64,000 bases of DNA from Gonapodya prolifera JEL478 (Eukaryota > Monoblepharomycota > Monoblepharidomycetes > Monoblepharidales > Gonapodyaceae), in contig KQ965735.1 in assembly GCA_001574975.1 (NCBI GenBank), forward strand, positions 743,479 through 807,478, written 5' to 3'. The notes under the pieces were generated by a model. It was not told the origin of the DNA and ran no database searches. It saw only the letters and a program-made list of their open reading frames with translations. Positions 29,456 through 41,870 of this stretch are shown one piece after another. Position 1 is the stretch's first letter. Each line of letters opens with the position of its first letter. The translations under genes and the position numbers were made by a program.

Positions 29456-31239
29456 CTACCCTCTGCAAAATATTTCAACTAAAAGTTTCGGGTAACTGAT
29501 CCCGCAGGACGAATCCACGGGACGCCTACAGCAAGAGAGCGCATCAATGTAACTTTGCACGCGAGGGAAGGCAACGGAGCAAAATAATGTACCTTCGGGA
29601 GTAGTTCCTCCCAAGAAGTTGTGCGGGAATCCAAATCCCGACGATGAAACCTGAAAAGGAGTCACAACACTTTTAGATGTTCCTCGATCCGACAAGGCAC
29701 GTTTAACTCACGTCACCAAGCGCTTTCATATCCTCGTCATCCAAAGTAATTTCCAAAGCCTTGACGTTGTCGCGAAGCTGTTCCAAGGTGCGACACCCAA
29801 CGAGCAGACTTGGAACATCCTTTTGGGCGAGACCCCACGCCAAGCAGACCGCGGAAGGTGTGCAAGAATGTTTCGCAGCAACTTTGTCGAGCACATCAAT
29901 GATCTGCCAATCCTTTTCGCTGAGGTTTTGCGGACGGTGAGAGATGGATGTCGGCGTATTCCCCGTGGAGCGACTGTATTTGCCAGAATACTTTCCCGTT
30001 CCAAGAACTAGTTGATGTATGAAAAGCAAAGGAGGGAAACGATCAGTGAACGGGACACGTCAATTCAATGCTGATCGCTACTCACTGCCCCAAGGAATGA
30101 CCCCAAGACCCATCTCTTTGCACATTGGAATAATATCGCTTTCCATGTCTCGCGTCCCAAAGTTGTACTGGAGCAAAGCAACGCCCGGTGATGCAGTCAG
30201 TGCCTGAACGATACTCTCTCTGACTGCGAAGGAGTATCCTCACCAGCCCTTGATACATAACAAAAGGACTCAAGCAATTCTCTTCTGCGTAGGTGTTGAG
30301 TCTTGACACTGAATTCGGAAAGGCTAAATTGACCAGGTACCACCCCAAGGCGACAGAAATTGAAACTCACCAATCCATGCCGGGGTGTCACTTATGCCAG
30401 GGAACAGTATCTTGCCCTGCTTGACAAAGTCGTCAAGCGAGCGCATGACTTCGCGCGGCGATGTTGAATCTGTGACAAAAAGCACCAAAAATGAGACAAC
30501 AAGATGGGTCGAATGCAATCATGTAGGTTCCTTACAATCCCAGTAGTGCACATAGTACAAGCTTCAAGAGGGAAAGATATAAGATATAAGGAGACAGCTT
30601 GCGCTTCGATTCGATCGGACTCACTCAATGTAATCCACTCCGAGTCGCTTTAGCGACATCTCCAGACATGTGGTCATGTTCTTTTTCGAGTTTCCACCGT
30701 GATTAACACTTCCAGGCCTTGGAGGGATTGAAAATTTGGTCGCAATAACAAGCTATCACACACAATGAGAATGAGAGTGCCGAGGAAAGACAAGTAGTGA
30801 CACATGTACCCACATCTTCGCGGGGAATCTTCCTTTCCCGAATCCAATCGCCAATGTACTCTTCGCTTTCACCCCCTTGGTAGTTCACAGCTGTATCGAT
30901 GAAGTTCCCGCCCAGCCGGTAATATTCATCCAGAATGGCGAATGTCGTCTCTTTGCTGCAACTCCCCATGAGCTCTTGCCATTTGAGTCCAAAGTTCTGC
31001 GGGAGGAAAAAAGACGTTGGGTGGTGTAATTGACGTATGAGTGCTGTCCGACACTTGCCATACCGCCTATGCAGAGCGGCGATACACGGAGGCCTGTAAG
31101 AGGCTTTCAATGTCACATCGTAACCCTGTGAGTCGACGAAGAGCCGTTTCTCACCGCAATTCTTTGAAAGCACCCGGTACCGTTGCAATCCCGACTTCAG
31201 CGGGGGAGTGGAGTGGAGTGCTGACATTACGCCGCTCAT
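29456..31239 (-). CDS. Aldo-keto reductase, aryl-alcohol dehydrogenase type
   Basis: A cytosolic NADPH-dependent reductase of aromatic or aliphatic aldehydes. ATG at 31239. Spliced exons give RYRVLSKNCGLRVSPLC, IGGMANFGLKWQELMG, LGGNFIDTAVNYQGGESEE, LVIATKFSIPPRPGS, LEMSLKRLGVDYI and YYVHYWD. Later come VLGTGKYSG, VCLAWGLAQKD and VGCRTLEQLRDNV. The catalytic tetrad Asp (FIDTA), Tyr (NYQ), Lys (ATKFS) and His (VHYWD) is intact. NHGGNSKKNM is typical of the fungal AAD branch. About seven introns. The 3' end is uncertain: after GFGFPHNFLGGTTPEG the frame can run to a stop at 29456 or splice at GTACAT. Physiological substrate unknown. Confidence 0.85.
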
Positions 31240-31535
31240 GATGGATGTAGTTTGTCAAGTGGAGATGATCGAAAGTGAAATCGTGTGGGTTTATGTTCGA
31301 AAAGCATGAAGAAAAGGAAACGCGGTGATATCATTGCGGGGGAAATTTTTCCCCGTCGCCGGCACCCTGAAGCTGCCACCGGCATCACGTGCGAGTCCAG
31401 CAAGAACTGTAGCGCGTGCCCCATCAATTGTTTGCTTATGTATACGTCCCCTAACGCCGTGCTTGCGCACGGAACGAGTAGGAGAGTGTTGCTCAGAATA
31501 TGAACATGACTTATGTATATGCAACTTATGCCACA

Positions 31536-33704
31536 TCAATTCAATCCTATCTTTATGACACTGAAATCCACATACGACCGCACCACTTCGTCCGCACCCT
31601 CTCCGAGAGGGTCCCCCCCCACCTGCAGTCCCACCCTTTTCGCCGCCTCTCTTGCAAACAGCTTACCGACTTTCCACCTCATATTGCTGTGCGCCAAGAG
31701 CATGTCCCATGCTTCGGTGACCATGCCCAGACGGACCGACACAAGAGTAATGTAGATGAGGAGGTTGACGGTGAAGGGGTTAGGTAACTCGCAGACACCA
31801 GAGTGGGTGGATCGGGAAATCATCGCTAGATTAAGATTGGTGAGACATGGTCCAGTGGAAACGCTAGGGAGTTGAGATTGGTACAAACCAGCAATTTTCC
31901 GTACTTCCTCAGGAAGATCAGGGTCTGAGGTGTAGTTGCGGCGCGCACATGCTACAAGCACTGATGGAAAAACACGTGGATGTTACAGCTTGTTATTCTC
32001 GCGAAAGGCTCCGGAATGCCTCATCCTCAACCACTCACCGACACTCGCACACAACTGGAGTACAGGGTGCATCACGTTGCTCGCCGGGGTTCTACGCAGG
32101 ACTGCGACAGCTTCCATCCTGAACGGCCTCAACAAGTCGTCCACTGAAATTCCACCTACACCGCCTTGCAACCACGCTTTCCGGCACTCAATCCCGATCG
32201 CCAAGGTGTCAGGTTCCACGCAATTTCCCAAGAGATCGTTCAACCGCACAAGCGGATCGACCGGATTTGACCCGGCGAGCGCAAACGCCGTGGGATTAAA
32301 GTGCGAGGAAACAATGTCAGTGACGGTCATCATGGCTTTGTATGCGTGAACGATGGCGGCAAAGCCTGGTTGGGAGGGAGATGCAGGCGCGGGGTACCGA
32401 GGCTTTGTTGTGAGGACTGTTGGCACGGTGAACGAGGATGAGGGGGAGTCCCACACGTGGTCGGCGCAGGGGTATGGGAAGCTAATCATTTGTTCGGTGG
32501 TGATGAGGGCAGAGCGACGCAGGAGGTTGCAGAGGAACTGATTTGGGGGAGGAAGACCGTTGTAGGGATGGACGCAATCCAATCTGTGAGACATGATTTC
32601 TCTGCCATGTGTGGTATCAGAAAACTTACTCCGTCTGTGATCCAGAGGCACCACATCGTCCTGATACGAGCCTCCCTGGCCAACCACTGGGCCGTGCCGC
32701 ACTTGTCAAGTTCCGCCACACTATCCAGGCGCATCTGCTTCGCCTTGGCGACGACCATGGCAAAGTAGCTGTCGCAGACTTGGATGGGAAGCAGTGCCTG
32801 AGAGAATGCGGTGAAAACGGCATGGAACATGGCTTGTACTGCGTCAAGAGATGTTGGAGAAGCAAGGCAGGTTTGGATTAGATTGAGAATTGCAGGGACG
32901 GGAGGTGAAGTGGAAGCGTCGACGTATGGTATAGCGCAAGAAACTATTGAGTCGACGAGCTCTGGTGGACGGGTTGGAAGGTGTTGAAGGAATGATGAGC
33001 GATGGATGCATGGATATACAGGACTGACAAAGAAGGCGAACGAGCTCAGCAGGGGGACATGAAGCCCAGCCCGTATCTCCCTCTCACTCACGCGATGTGA
33101 GTGAAGTAGGCTTCCAAAGCAGTTGATAAGCTCTGATTATTTTGCTCGATTGGAAGTATTGTTTCGACCAGTGATTGCACATTAACTGCGCTGTGTGCCT
33201 CGGCATCTGAGTATTGAATGCCAGAGCTTGCAGGAGAAGCGAAGAGAGAAGGAAGGAGATCGGCAGTGGGATCTGATTGCCCGAACGATGGTTGCAGCTT
33301 GGAATCTAAAGCAACATCCAAGTCTGTCCCAAAGTCCAATAAATCCACCAAGTTGACATTGAGAGGTGCTTGCGAAAGCTCGGTGTCAACAGAGGGAGGT
33401 GCGGTGGGAAAGGTTTCTTTTAGCGAGGACGAAACAGAGGTCAAAATGTTCTCAAGCTCCCTCAAGCGGGCGCGCTTCTGAGAAGCGAGCCCCTTTATGG
33501 GCTGAAAGAAAATGGGGACGAGTTCCCGTGGTGTTATTTCGAAACCGAATCAAGCCAACTCACTCCGCGTTTCTTCACCTCGCGCTTCCGCTCGCACCTC
33601 AGGCCCATGGATTCACAGCGTCTGCACGGGCTCGCTTGGTCGACCAGAATCTCGCACTTTGTTTTTCTCGCCCAACAGGCATCACAGCTCTGAACGCTGT
33701 GCAT
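31536..33704 (-). CDS. Zn2Cys6 transcription factor
   Basis: A fungal-specific nuclear regulator. The likely ATG is at 33704, immediately before the cluster SCDACWARKTKCEILV, then CRRCESMGLRCERKR. The six cysteines follow the Zn2Cys6 pattern with a basic tail. After an intron, KRARLRELENILTSV forms a short linker/coiled coil. The fungal-trans middle region follows, with helices such as PCIHRSSFLQHLP, MFHAVFTAFSQALLPIQVC and ARIRTMWCLWITDG. The 3' half has PFTVNLLIYITLVSVRLGMV, stop at 31536. Earlier in-frame methionines up to 33809 are possible starts. No ortholog is recognised. The neighbouring AKR gene may be a target, but nothing in the sequence shows it. Confidence 0.8.
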
Positions 33705-35200
33705 GCGAGGGTTGTTGGTTCGTTCGCCGATGGGTTGTAGATTGGCCGTCAGACATGTTCCGCATTGACGATCGCACATTGGGCAGGCGGGCGTCCACTC
33801 ACGTCGCACCAGTTCGCTGCGTCACATCGGGCATCGGTAATCCCAAGGAATCGTGGCCACATTCAGTTCGTTTGGATCCGATCACAACAGAACTCTGCGA
33901 AACATTCTCATTCGTCAAGAAGCAACGAGTAGCTCCATATGGCATATTCGACTCGGCAAAAATGTATTCAAAATGGCAATTGTGCAGGTCCCGTTTCACA
34001 GTGCGTTTTGTGCTGTCCAATTGATCTGTGAGAAGGCCGATGTATACTTTGGGTCTATGCTGCAAACGCCTTTGATACAAAGAGAAAAGGCCCCTTGGCT
34101 GAAAGATAAGCTTGGTCGAAAGGAAGCTGGTTCGGTCGACACGGGCTTGTTTGCGAGCCCTTGGCGGCGTTTTGAGTTTTACCTCTTGTGGCCAGCGGAA
34201 AATATGATTTCATCAGCTCGTGTCGCACCCCGACCGGACAGAGACAGCGCAATACGTGGATAAAGCGTGCATGAACAAGGAGGTGGAGGTTCCCGCTCGG
34301 CAACTGTTCCCTGTTCCACTTGACTTCCGAGACTTAGTATCGTCAGTCTTCCAGAACTGCGCCTTCCTTCCGACACTTTTGGAAAAAGGTAACGGCAAGG
34401 TTGATCGCGTGGACGTGCGGCTGTGCAGTCCTTCGCGTACTACGCCATGACGAAACCCGAACCAGCTCTAAGACCTTACGCAAAGAACCTGATCTATTAT
34501 TTTCACATTATTTATCGCCCTGATGGCATTACCTTAGCGACCGTAGCATTTTCTTACAAAAGGAAAGAAGGTCCCGTGCCATTTTCCTTGCCTCACGATG
34601 ACGTCTGCCATTTCGAGAAAGTCACTCTGACGTCACCCGCCATGGGAACGGTACGCTCCCACGATTTACTCTACCATCATCGAAGCTTCTATGATTCATC
34701 GTGCACCCGCAACTTTGACACAATTGTACGTTGTTTCCACTAAAACGTGGGCAGATTACTAAAAACGAAAAATAATAATAATAATAATAATAGAAAGCGC
34801 TAAATTTGATGCCATGAACAACATGTACTTCTGGTTGAACACTGGGCTGTGCCATTCGACCTCGACTTCAAAGCTGGCATCTGACATCCATACACTTATG
34901 ACTTGTTTCGCATCACGTTTCACCCAGTATCGTTTTGTTCCACTTTCGGCGACCAGACGGCAGACGGACAGCTAATCGATAAGATTCCATCCCGAGTCCG
35001 GAACCGGAACCAGATTGCCCCCTCGCGCGTCAGCCGTTGGCTGTCGAACCTTTTTTTCACAACTTTCCAACATCAATTTCGGCAACACACCACAGTCTAT
35101 TCCGCCACGTACACAAACCGTGCAATACGCAAACATCCCCCTCTCCTGCCCTGCCCTGCACTCCACCACCGCCACCGCCACCCCAACGGCCAACCCCCAA
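33705..35200. other. Intergenic, no gene seen
   Basis: About 1.5 kb with no supported gene. It contains an (AAT)n microsatellite near 34771. Scattered open frames lack splice-consistent partners or motifs. Confidence 0.4.
34771..34792. repeat. (AAT)n microsatellite
   Basis: About seven tandem AAT units in an intergenic stretch. Confidence 0.9.
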
Positions 35201-37181
35201 CTACACTTTGGCAACCGGGCCCTTGCCCCGCCCGCCAAGACCCGCGCCTCCGTCGATCGGGATCGCGGCGCCGTTGAGGTATGCAGACGCGCGGGAGCAG
35301 AGGAACAGGCAGAGGCCCTGTTTTAGTGTTCGTGTTGGTGGTGGAGGTGAAGTGGGGGGTGCAGAGAGATGATGGGGAAGCAAAAGGTTAAAAATTGCAC
35401 CCACGTAGCACGCAGCACGAGCACGCAGCACCAGCGCGCAGCGAGCAACGAAGAATGAAAATTAACTTGTACTCACGGCCATGTCCTCGGTAACGCCGAT
35501 CCTGCCCAACGGCTGAGACGCCTCCATCCTGCAACACAACAAGCACTCGGTAAGCATCCACAAACACCCCTACCCCAACTCACTCACATGCCCAAACTAT
35601 TCTTGACTCCAAACGCGGTCATCCTACTCCTAAACACTCCCGGACACACCACGTTCGCCGTCACGCCCTTTGGGCCGAGCTCCAACGCAAGCGAGCGCGT
35701 GAGGTGGTTGACGGCGGCCTTGGAGGGCTGGTACGACCAAGTCCCGCTGCCCGGGGCGGACAGGGGGCCGGACACGGAGGCCAGGACGGAGGCCATGGAT
35801 GAGATGTTGATCACGCGGGCGGGGTCCGAGGGTGTGGTGGCCGAGAGGAGGAGGGGGAGGGAGGCGGTTGTGAGCTGGCGTGGGGAGGGGGGGGNGGGGG
35901 GGTTGAAAGTCGGAGTGGGAGTGAGTGGGAGGGGGCAAGGCGAGGGAGTGCGACCAGGTAAAGTAGTGCGTGGGGTAAACAGGGAGAGGGGTGAGAACAT
36001 CATAGCCCAAAATGAGCATAGCACAACGCACATAGAACGCGCTCTTGACATTAAGCGCCATGAGACGGTCCCAGCCTTCCTTTTCGGGGAAGGATGTCAT
36101 GGGGTCTGTACGTGTACATGTCGGGTGTGATGTGGTGTGGTGTGGTTGGAAGTGGGAGGTGGGAGGTGGGAGTCGTGCCGTGAGTGAAGGTGCCAGGCGG
36201 AAACGAGGGAAGGGAAAGGAGGAAGGGGAAAGGGGAACACGTACCGCCCCACGAAATTCCGGCGTTGTTCTACCACGTGACGTGAGAAATAGAAACGGAT
36301 GTTTGTGTGAGGGTGCCGACGAGTGTGGAATGACAGGTGAGACACGTACCATCTACAGAGAGAAACAGCAAGGCAAGGTGCGAAGCCATGAATGGTGTAG
36401 AGCAACACGAACGTCAGTTTTCCGTGTGGCCATTTACATCGCCAACCGCCATCACCGCCAGTGCTAAGGAACCACCCACCAGGATATGCAGCTTGGTCAC
36501 GCCGCGCGCCTTAATCGCGTCGACAAGTGCGTCGCAGCCTTTCTTGTCGGCCACGTCGGCTTGGATGCTGGCAGAAGGTGGTGTAAGTATACATACCCAC
36601 ATGTTTCACAAAGAGGAAGAGAACGGCGGCAAGGAGACGTACGGGATGCATTTGCCGCCGAACCTCGCGAGTGCGTTGATCTCATCCGCTGCCTCTTGAA
36701 GGGGCTGTCGCCCAGTGGTGGGATTTGGCGGGGTCACATTGGGCCCGCTTTCAGGGTCGACGGACACAGGTACGACTCACCTTGACCTTCCGCGACGCGA
36801 TGTAGACAGTGACGCCGTTGTGTGCGAGTGTTTCGGCCCACACTGATTGGGGGTGGGGGGTGGTGTGAGTGAGTGGGGGTTTGGTGGAGTGAAACGGGAA
36901 ACGGGAGCGACGGACGTACTTTTGCCGATTCCGGTTCCTGCGCGCGCGAGGAGGTGCAGGAGCAGGTGAGCGGGGGGAGGGAGACGGGAGATGGAGGAGA
37001 GGGAGAGACTCACCGCCGCCGGTCTGCGAAGGGTGCGTGATGGAGGGATGGGTGGAGTTGAGTGAGAGGGGGTACAGGGGGCATGGGGAAGAGCGAGGGA
37101 TGACCACGCACCACGAGCGCGACCTTTCCCTTGACGTCGAACAGGTCTGCCGCCTTGAGTGTGGGCGCTTGTGCTGCCATC
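35201..37181 (-). CDS. Short-chain dehydrogenase/reductase with micro-exons
   Basis: An NAD(P)-dependent oxidoreductase of the SDR superfamily, closest in style to RhlG-like 3-oxoacyl reductases. ATG at 37181 (MAAQAPTLKAADLFDVKGKVALV). The cofactor loop TGGGTGIGK is assembled from a 10-base exon (37014-37023) and an 18-base exon (36920-36937). Then follow WAETLAHNGVTVYIASRKVK, IQADVADKKGCDALVDAI, NNAGISWG, VINISSMAS, SYQPSKAAVNHLTRSLALEL (YxxxK catalytic pair), GVTANVVCPGVFRSRM and, in the last exon, LNGAAIPIDGGAG before the stop at 35201. The Ser-Tyr-Lys catalytic set is intact. The undetermined base at 35895 falls in an intron. The join before NNAG gives ILNNAG rather than the usual LVNNAG, so that splice site needs checking. 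Confidence 0.85.
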
Positions 37182-37457
37182 TTCGCGTTGCCGTGCTGTT
37201 GGGTGGGAGTGCGAGTCGGAAGCAAACGGCGTCTTCCGAGTGGGTGGACCTCATGGCCACAGGTACCACGTCTCCCTCCCACTTCCGCGCGCATCTCCCT
37301 CCCGCGCACCCTGCGATTCCCGCGCTGCATCTCTTCTTGGGCTCGCACGTTCCGCTTCTGCCCCTCCTGCTCCCTTCCTCATCTCCCCATCCCAACTCGC
37401 CACTTTCGCCCCACACACCTACCCCCGCTCACCCCTCACCCCCCCGCACCATCCGCA

Positions 37458-38797
37458 ACACTGGAGTTCATCCTCCTCTCCGGTCTCACGGCCGCCGGCG
37501 GCTACGTCTGGGGATGGGCGACGGCATCCTCGGGAAAGGCCAAGGAGCTGGCCCAGATCTCGAAAAACATTTCAGACGCCCAGGTCACGCCCGCGCCAAA
37601 GGAGATGGCCACGAAGGAGGATCTGATGGCCATTACTCAGGTTGGTGCCGTGTGGGACGGAAGGAGGGGGGGGAATGGTGGTGGCTTGGTCACAGATATC
37701 CATGTGAGGTGTGTGAGGCCGCACGCGAGGCCTAAGCGCGTTAGCACTGACCGACGCTGACCGCCGGAGGCGAGTGGTCTGCGCGAAGCGCATATTCTCA
37801 CTGAAGACGAATGATCCCGCTCAAGTGTCTTTGCGCTTGAGACCTCACGTGTCTCAATCTCATCCGACTTCTGACTTTTGCCTTCACTCTCTCTCACTAT
37901 CTCTTCAACACATCACAGCAAATCGCCGACCTCAACACGGCCAAGCAGCAGCTGCTCGAAGCCAACAAGGTCCTTATCGACAACCTCGCCTCCTCGGAGA
38001 ACAAGCGCAGGGAGGAGCTTGCCAATGGCGTGCTGTTGGGGATTATGGGCACCTGTGTTGTTTTGGGGGTTGTGTGAGTTCCGGTGGTGGTGGGTGTGGC
38101 ACTGGGGCAATGAGGCATGTGGGGCGTAGAGTGGGGACAATTGGGTTTTGCAGAGAGTGAGAGGAATGGGTTTGCAAACCGGGCACGTGGGACGAGGAGT
38201 GGGGAAGGGTGTGGTTGGCAGGCAATGAGGTAGAAGGAATCGGCGCGGCGATGGGGCATGTGGGACGGGGAGTTTCAGAAGAGAGGGACGGACTGGACCG
38301 ACGCTGCTGGAAATGCCGTGACGACATACACCGTCTTCACGCACGATTCCACGGGCCGGCCTGGATCGAGCCGTACCGCACCTAGAGCACACCTCACCAC
38401 CCTCCTTATGCCCATTTCCCCTTCCCACCCACCACCCGCCACCCACCACCCACCCATCCCACCCATCCCACCCACACTTCGCAGGTACGGCCTCCTCCAA
38501 CACAACCAAAAATCACGCTTGCGCGTCCCGCGCCGCCCACAACGAGCCGTGTACTCTGACCACCCGCCGCCCTACTCTGCCGTGGCGGGGGACGACGAGG
38601 CAGGCGGTGAGGATGAGGAGCGGTTTCGGAGGTCGATGGGTCTGGGTCTGGGCGGGGCGAATGGGTTTGGTGGAGGCGGGGGGAGTGGGAGTGGGGGTGG
38701 GAGTGGGAGTGGGGTGATGGACGGTGCGATGGCAAGCGAGGGCAGTGAGAGCGAAGAAGGAGCCGAGAGTGAGGTGGAGAGTGAGGGTGGGCGATGA
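37458..38797 (+). CDS. Two-helix membrane protein, 5' exon not found
   Basis: The first clear exon encodes LEFILLSGLTAAGGYVWGWA, a membrane helix, then an amphipathic segment (KELAQISKNISDAQVTPAP). After an intron of about 280 bases comes IADLNTAKQQLLEANKVLIDNL. A second helix (LLGIMGTCVVLGVVYGLL, spliced near 38072-38484) leads to a charged, Gly/Ser-rich tail ending at 38797. The architecture is helix, coiled coil, helix, disordered tail. No family is recognised. An in-frame ATG upstream is lacking, so a short first exon is missing from this model. The gene is divergent from the SDR gene. Confidence 0.5.
37726..37800 (-). repeat. GC-rich intronic repeat, copy in membrane-protein intron
   Basis: The block CGAGGCCTAAGCGCG..GC.CTGACCGA at 37726-37756 is repeated, in the opposite orientation, at 52679-52710 and in diverged form at 52630-52661. 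A second shared word, GAGAATAT next to CGCTTCGCG, lies at 37781-37800. It is a short dispersed element of unknown type. Confidence 0.6.
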
Positions 38798-39138
38798 GAT
38801 GGTGTGGGGTTGAGGAAAGGAGACGGGGGAAGGGGGAAGGGACAGGGACAGTGACGCGGCGGCGGCGGCGGCGGCGGGTTTTGCTAAAAGTACTAGTGTA
38901 ATTGCGAATGTACAAAGACAAGTGTTATTGGGTGGGTATTGACTTGTGTGACCAGTGAGCTCATTTCGTGGCATCAGTTCCCACCGACTGCTACACCTGT
39001 TATCCCCCACACCCACCCCGCCGCTTTAATCCAGCCGCCCCTTCTCCACCGCTGCTCGCCCCTTCGCGCCCACCTCACCGATCACGCTGCGGCCGCCTCC
39101 ACTTCGCCGGCCTTCGCACGCACACACCGACACACCGC
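38798..39138. other. Intergenic, no gene seen
   Basis: A short GC-rich spacer with a (GGC)n-like run near 38860-38878. Confidence 0.4.
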
Positions 39139-40263
39139 ATGCCGCACGATCCGCACGACCCGCACCGCATCGCCCGCCCGCCGCATCTTGACGCTCGCCC
39201 CTTCTACCCGCCGTCGCCGGGCAGCGGCTTCCCGGGCCCTCCGCCGGCGCTGCATGTGCCTTCGCAAACATTGGCGCATTCGTCGTACCGCCCGTCGAAC
39301 CCCGCTGATGCTCCGCCTGGCGCTATCCCGGTCCATCCAGGCATCGGGATCGGGCTTGGGATGGGCGTGGGAATGGGACAGACCCCGCCGACACCCGTGC
39401 CAGGGTACCCCGCGCTGATCTGGCTGGACGCGGCGACACTGGCGGCGATCAGGACGGGGGCTGTCATTCCTGGCGTGGGCCCGGACGAAGTGGGGCGGGG
39501 GAGGGGAAAAGCTGTCGTGGGCGGGGAGAGGGAGCGGGAGCGGGAGGGGGAGAGGGCAACGCCCCGGTTCGGGAGGCGAGAGGGCGGCGCAGGCGATGTG
39601 GAGCGCATGTTGGAGGAACGGCTGCGAAGGCTCGACATGGAGGATTTGGTGGACGAGATGGACGAGCGGGGCGTGGGAGCGGAGGACACAGCCCAAGCCC
39701 GCGAAGATACCGAACTCAGGCCGCCCCGGCGCAGATCGGACGGGTCGTCTTATTCGCGACACACCACAGGATCTGGCCGGTCGCGCGAACAGGAAACTCC
39801 CGGCGGAACGCACCGGTCGCGGTCACTTTCCCCCTCCCCCTCATACACCACCTCGAGCGACACACCACACTACTACTCACCCTTCCAGTTCCCGCCTCGC
39901 CCACGATCAAAACTACATCACGCATGCACGCCGCTGCCCTCGTTGAGCACGACGGAGCGGTATAGAACCGCCACAGCGAAGACACGGAGAGGAGTGGAAG
40001 GATACGAGGTGCGAACGGTGGGGGAGTGGAGGGAAGTGAAGGCGCGGGATGCGGAGATGAGCAGGACAGTGGGGGGAGGGTTGGGATTTGGGGGTGGGGA
40101 GCAATGGGAATATAAGGTTGGTGGCGGAGGGGGGGGGGGCCGTTCGAACGCGGTATTAACAATGCTTTGGGTCCGTACGGGTTCAGATTCAAGTGCAGGA
40201 CAGAGTGCAGCGGTACGCGGATGCGGTCAAGGAGCGCAATCGGCGGCTCCTGGGCGACAGGTG
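39139..40263 (+). CDS. Disordered Pro/Arg/Ser-rich protein, unknown function
   Basis: ATG at 39139 (MPHDPHDPHRIARPPHLD) opens a proline- and glycine-rich exon with a GIGIGLGMGVGMG stretch, an acidic helix VERMLEERLRRLDMEDLVDEMDE, and then Arg/Ser-rich sequence. An intron from about 40115 to 40177 joins it to a last exon IQVQDRVQRYADAVKERNRR, stop at 40263. The C-terminal piece is a predicted helix or coiled coil. The long open frame with strong codon bias supports coding. The frame is also open upstream to about 38968 but without an ATG. No family is recognised. Confidence 0.5.
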
Positions 40264-40401
40264 ACGAACATGCCCAATTCAATTCCACACGACAAACTGC
40301 ATACAGTACAAAGCCGCGGGGCATATTATGTGGACACTTTTTACGAGAACTGTGGGTGGACGGAGCGTCAAGTGTTGCATGTTGTATGGAAGAAGCAGCA
40401 G

Positions 40402-40918
40402 TCAGTACTGTACATATTACCATCCCCGGTTCCACCACCCGAACCACGAAGCCCTCACCTTCACAGAGGGCGCGATCATGACACCGGCACCGTACAGAGC
40501 TCCGGCGAGGCCGAGGCCCAGGAAGGTGTAGGACAGGGTGTAGAAGGCCTTGTCGCCCTTCGCGCGGATGAAGATGGGGATCGAGGTGTTGGCCTAGGTA
40601 CGTGGGGGTTGGGGGCGGTAGGTGGCACGCGTGTTGTCAGTGGGAGGTTGGAGGTTGGAAGGGGTGATGGTTGGTATGTCCGCGGGTGGTGTTCATTGTG
40701 GGTTCCACTGTCCATCCTCCTCCCTCGCCCTCCCCCAATCCTTCCCTCTCGCATTCATTTCCCCCGCCTTTCCTCGATCGCCTCACCGGTCTGTCGCCGT
40801 CGCCCCAGCCTCGGTCCCACCCTCCGTTGCGACTCACCTGGTAAAAGTACCTCTGCGACATCATCTTTTCGCGGACAGCCCGCTCGCTTCCTCCAATCAA
40901 GGCGCGCACGATTCCCAT
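40402..40918 (-). CDS. Cytochrome c oxidase subunit VIIa
   Basis: Three exons (40838-40918, 40459-40593, and a tiny last exon ending at 40402) encode about 73 residues. A matrix-side N terminus (REKMMSQRYFYQ) is followed by NTSIPIFIRAKGDKAFYTLSYTF and a single membrane helix LGLGLAGALYGAGVMI. The pattern 'IPIFxR-GxDKAFYxxxY' plus one helix is characteristic of fungal COX7A, a nuclear-encoded subunit of respiratory complex IV in the inner mitochondrial membrane. All junctions are in phase. The final exon adds only a tyrosine before TGA, so the exact C terminus is less certain. Confidence 0.75.
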
Positions 40919-41870
40919 CAGTCGAGTGTGCAAGTAAAGTGAGAGGGGGCACTGGTCAGTTTGGGAGGGTGCAAAAAACTGCGCCACGCTGCGCCACGCA
41001 TTAGTCACCCTCGCAGTTTGGCCTGTTCCATTGGAGAGAGGGTCGCAGTGCAGACAAGGTAAGGAGGGAGCAGATAGACTGAAATGAATTTTGACAAGGA
41101 GCGCTCCTCCTTGGTGTTTGATGCAACTCGATCGCAGCGACGAATGCATTTCGCAGTCGTATGTCTGTATGTATCCATATATGAACAGGTTATGAGCCAG
41201 TTCCAGTTATCTCTTGCGTAGAACCTTGTTGGTGAACCCACCTTCGAGAAATGTAGACACAGGTGCCTTCTCGACAAACGGCCTCCGGGCCCCAACACAG
41301 AATAAATTGGAACGCTACTTCTCTCAAGTACATATTTCTCCATCGACGCAAAATAATCTTTCGGTCTCAAGCAATCGCCCCCCTTGTCCCGTGTCCGTGG
41401 TCAAACGGGGTAAATTCAGAAAGGTGCACATCAATCCCTTTGGACCAAAATCTCCTCAAAACAGACTCGCGGTAGCGACGCAGGCGGCAAGGTGCGTAGC
41501 GATTATACCAGTCGCAACGGATGTGCGGAAAATAATGCGTAGAGGCGCCGTGGACACTCGTATGATCGTCTTTTGGCATATGTGTGCGTGAAATAGAGAA
41601 TCCGGGAGCGATGCACCTGCAGGACGCGAGAGGGGTCTCTATGTCTACCTTTTGTTGCATCTGTCAGCCGTACCCGGTAGCGCAGTGACGGCTCCCGCTG
41701 GATGGGCGGGGGCAAGTGGTTCGTCCCGCTTCACTTGTTGCAATCTGATCCCCGCATTGTTGTTCTGCATCTGATCACCACCCCGCACCGTCTAAACCCC
41801 TTTGCCACTCACTCAGGCCCACCCTGCTCAAAATCAATCGTGTTTCCCTGATACCCTTGCATCTAGTAGT
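40919..41870. other. Intergenic, no gene seen
   Basis: The spacer between the COX7A gene and the Sds3-like gene. No motif-bearing frame is found on either strand. Confidence 0.4.

Noticed and set aside
37253-37262. ATGGCCACAG as first exon of the two-helix membrane-protein gene
   Set aside because: A GTACC donor follows, but the resulting phase does not match the next exon.
38406-39016. Minus-strand proline-rich frames over the end of the two-helix membrane-protein gene
   Set aside because: Low-complexity shadows of Gly/Ser-rich plus-strand coding sequence.
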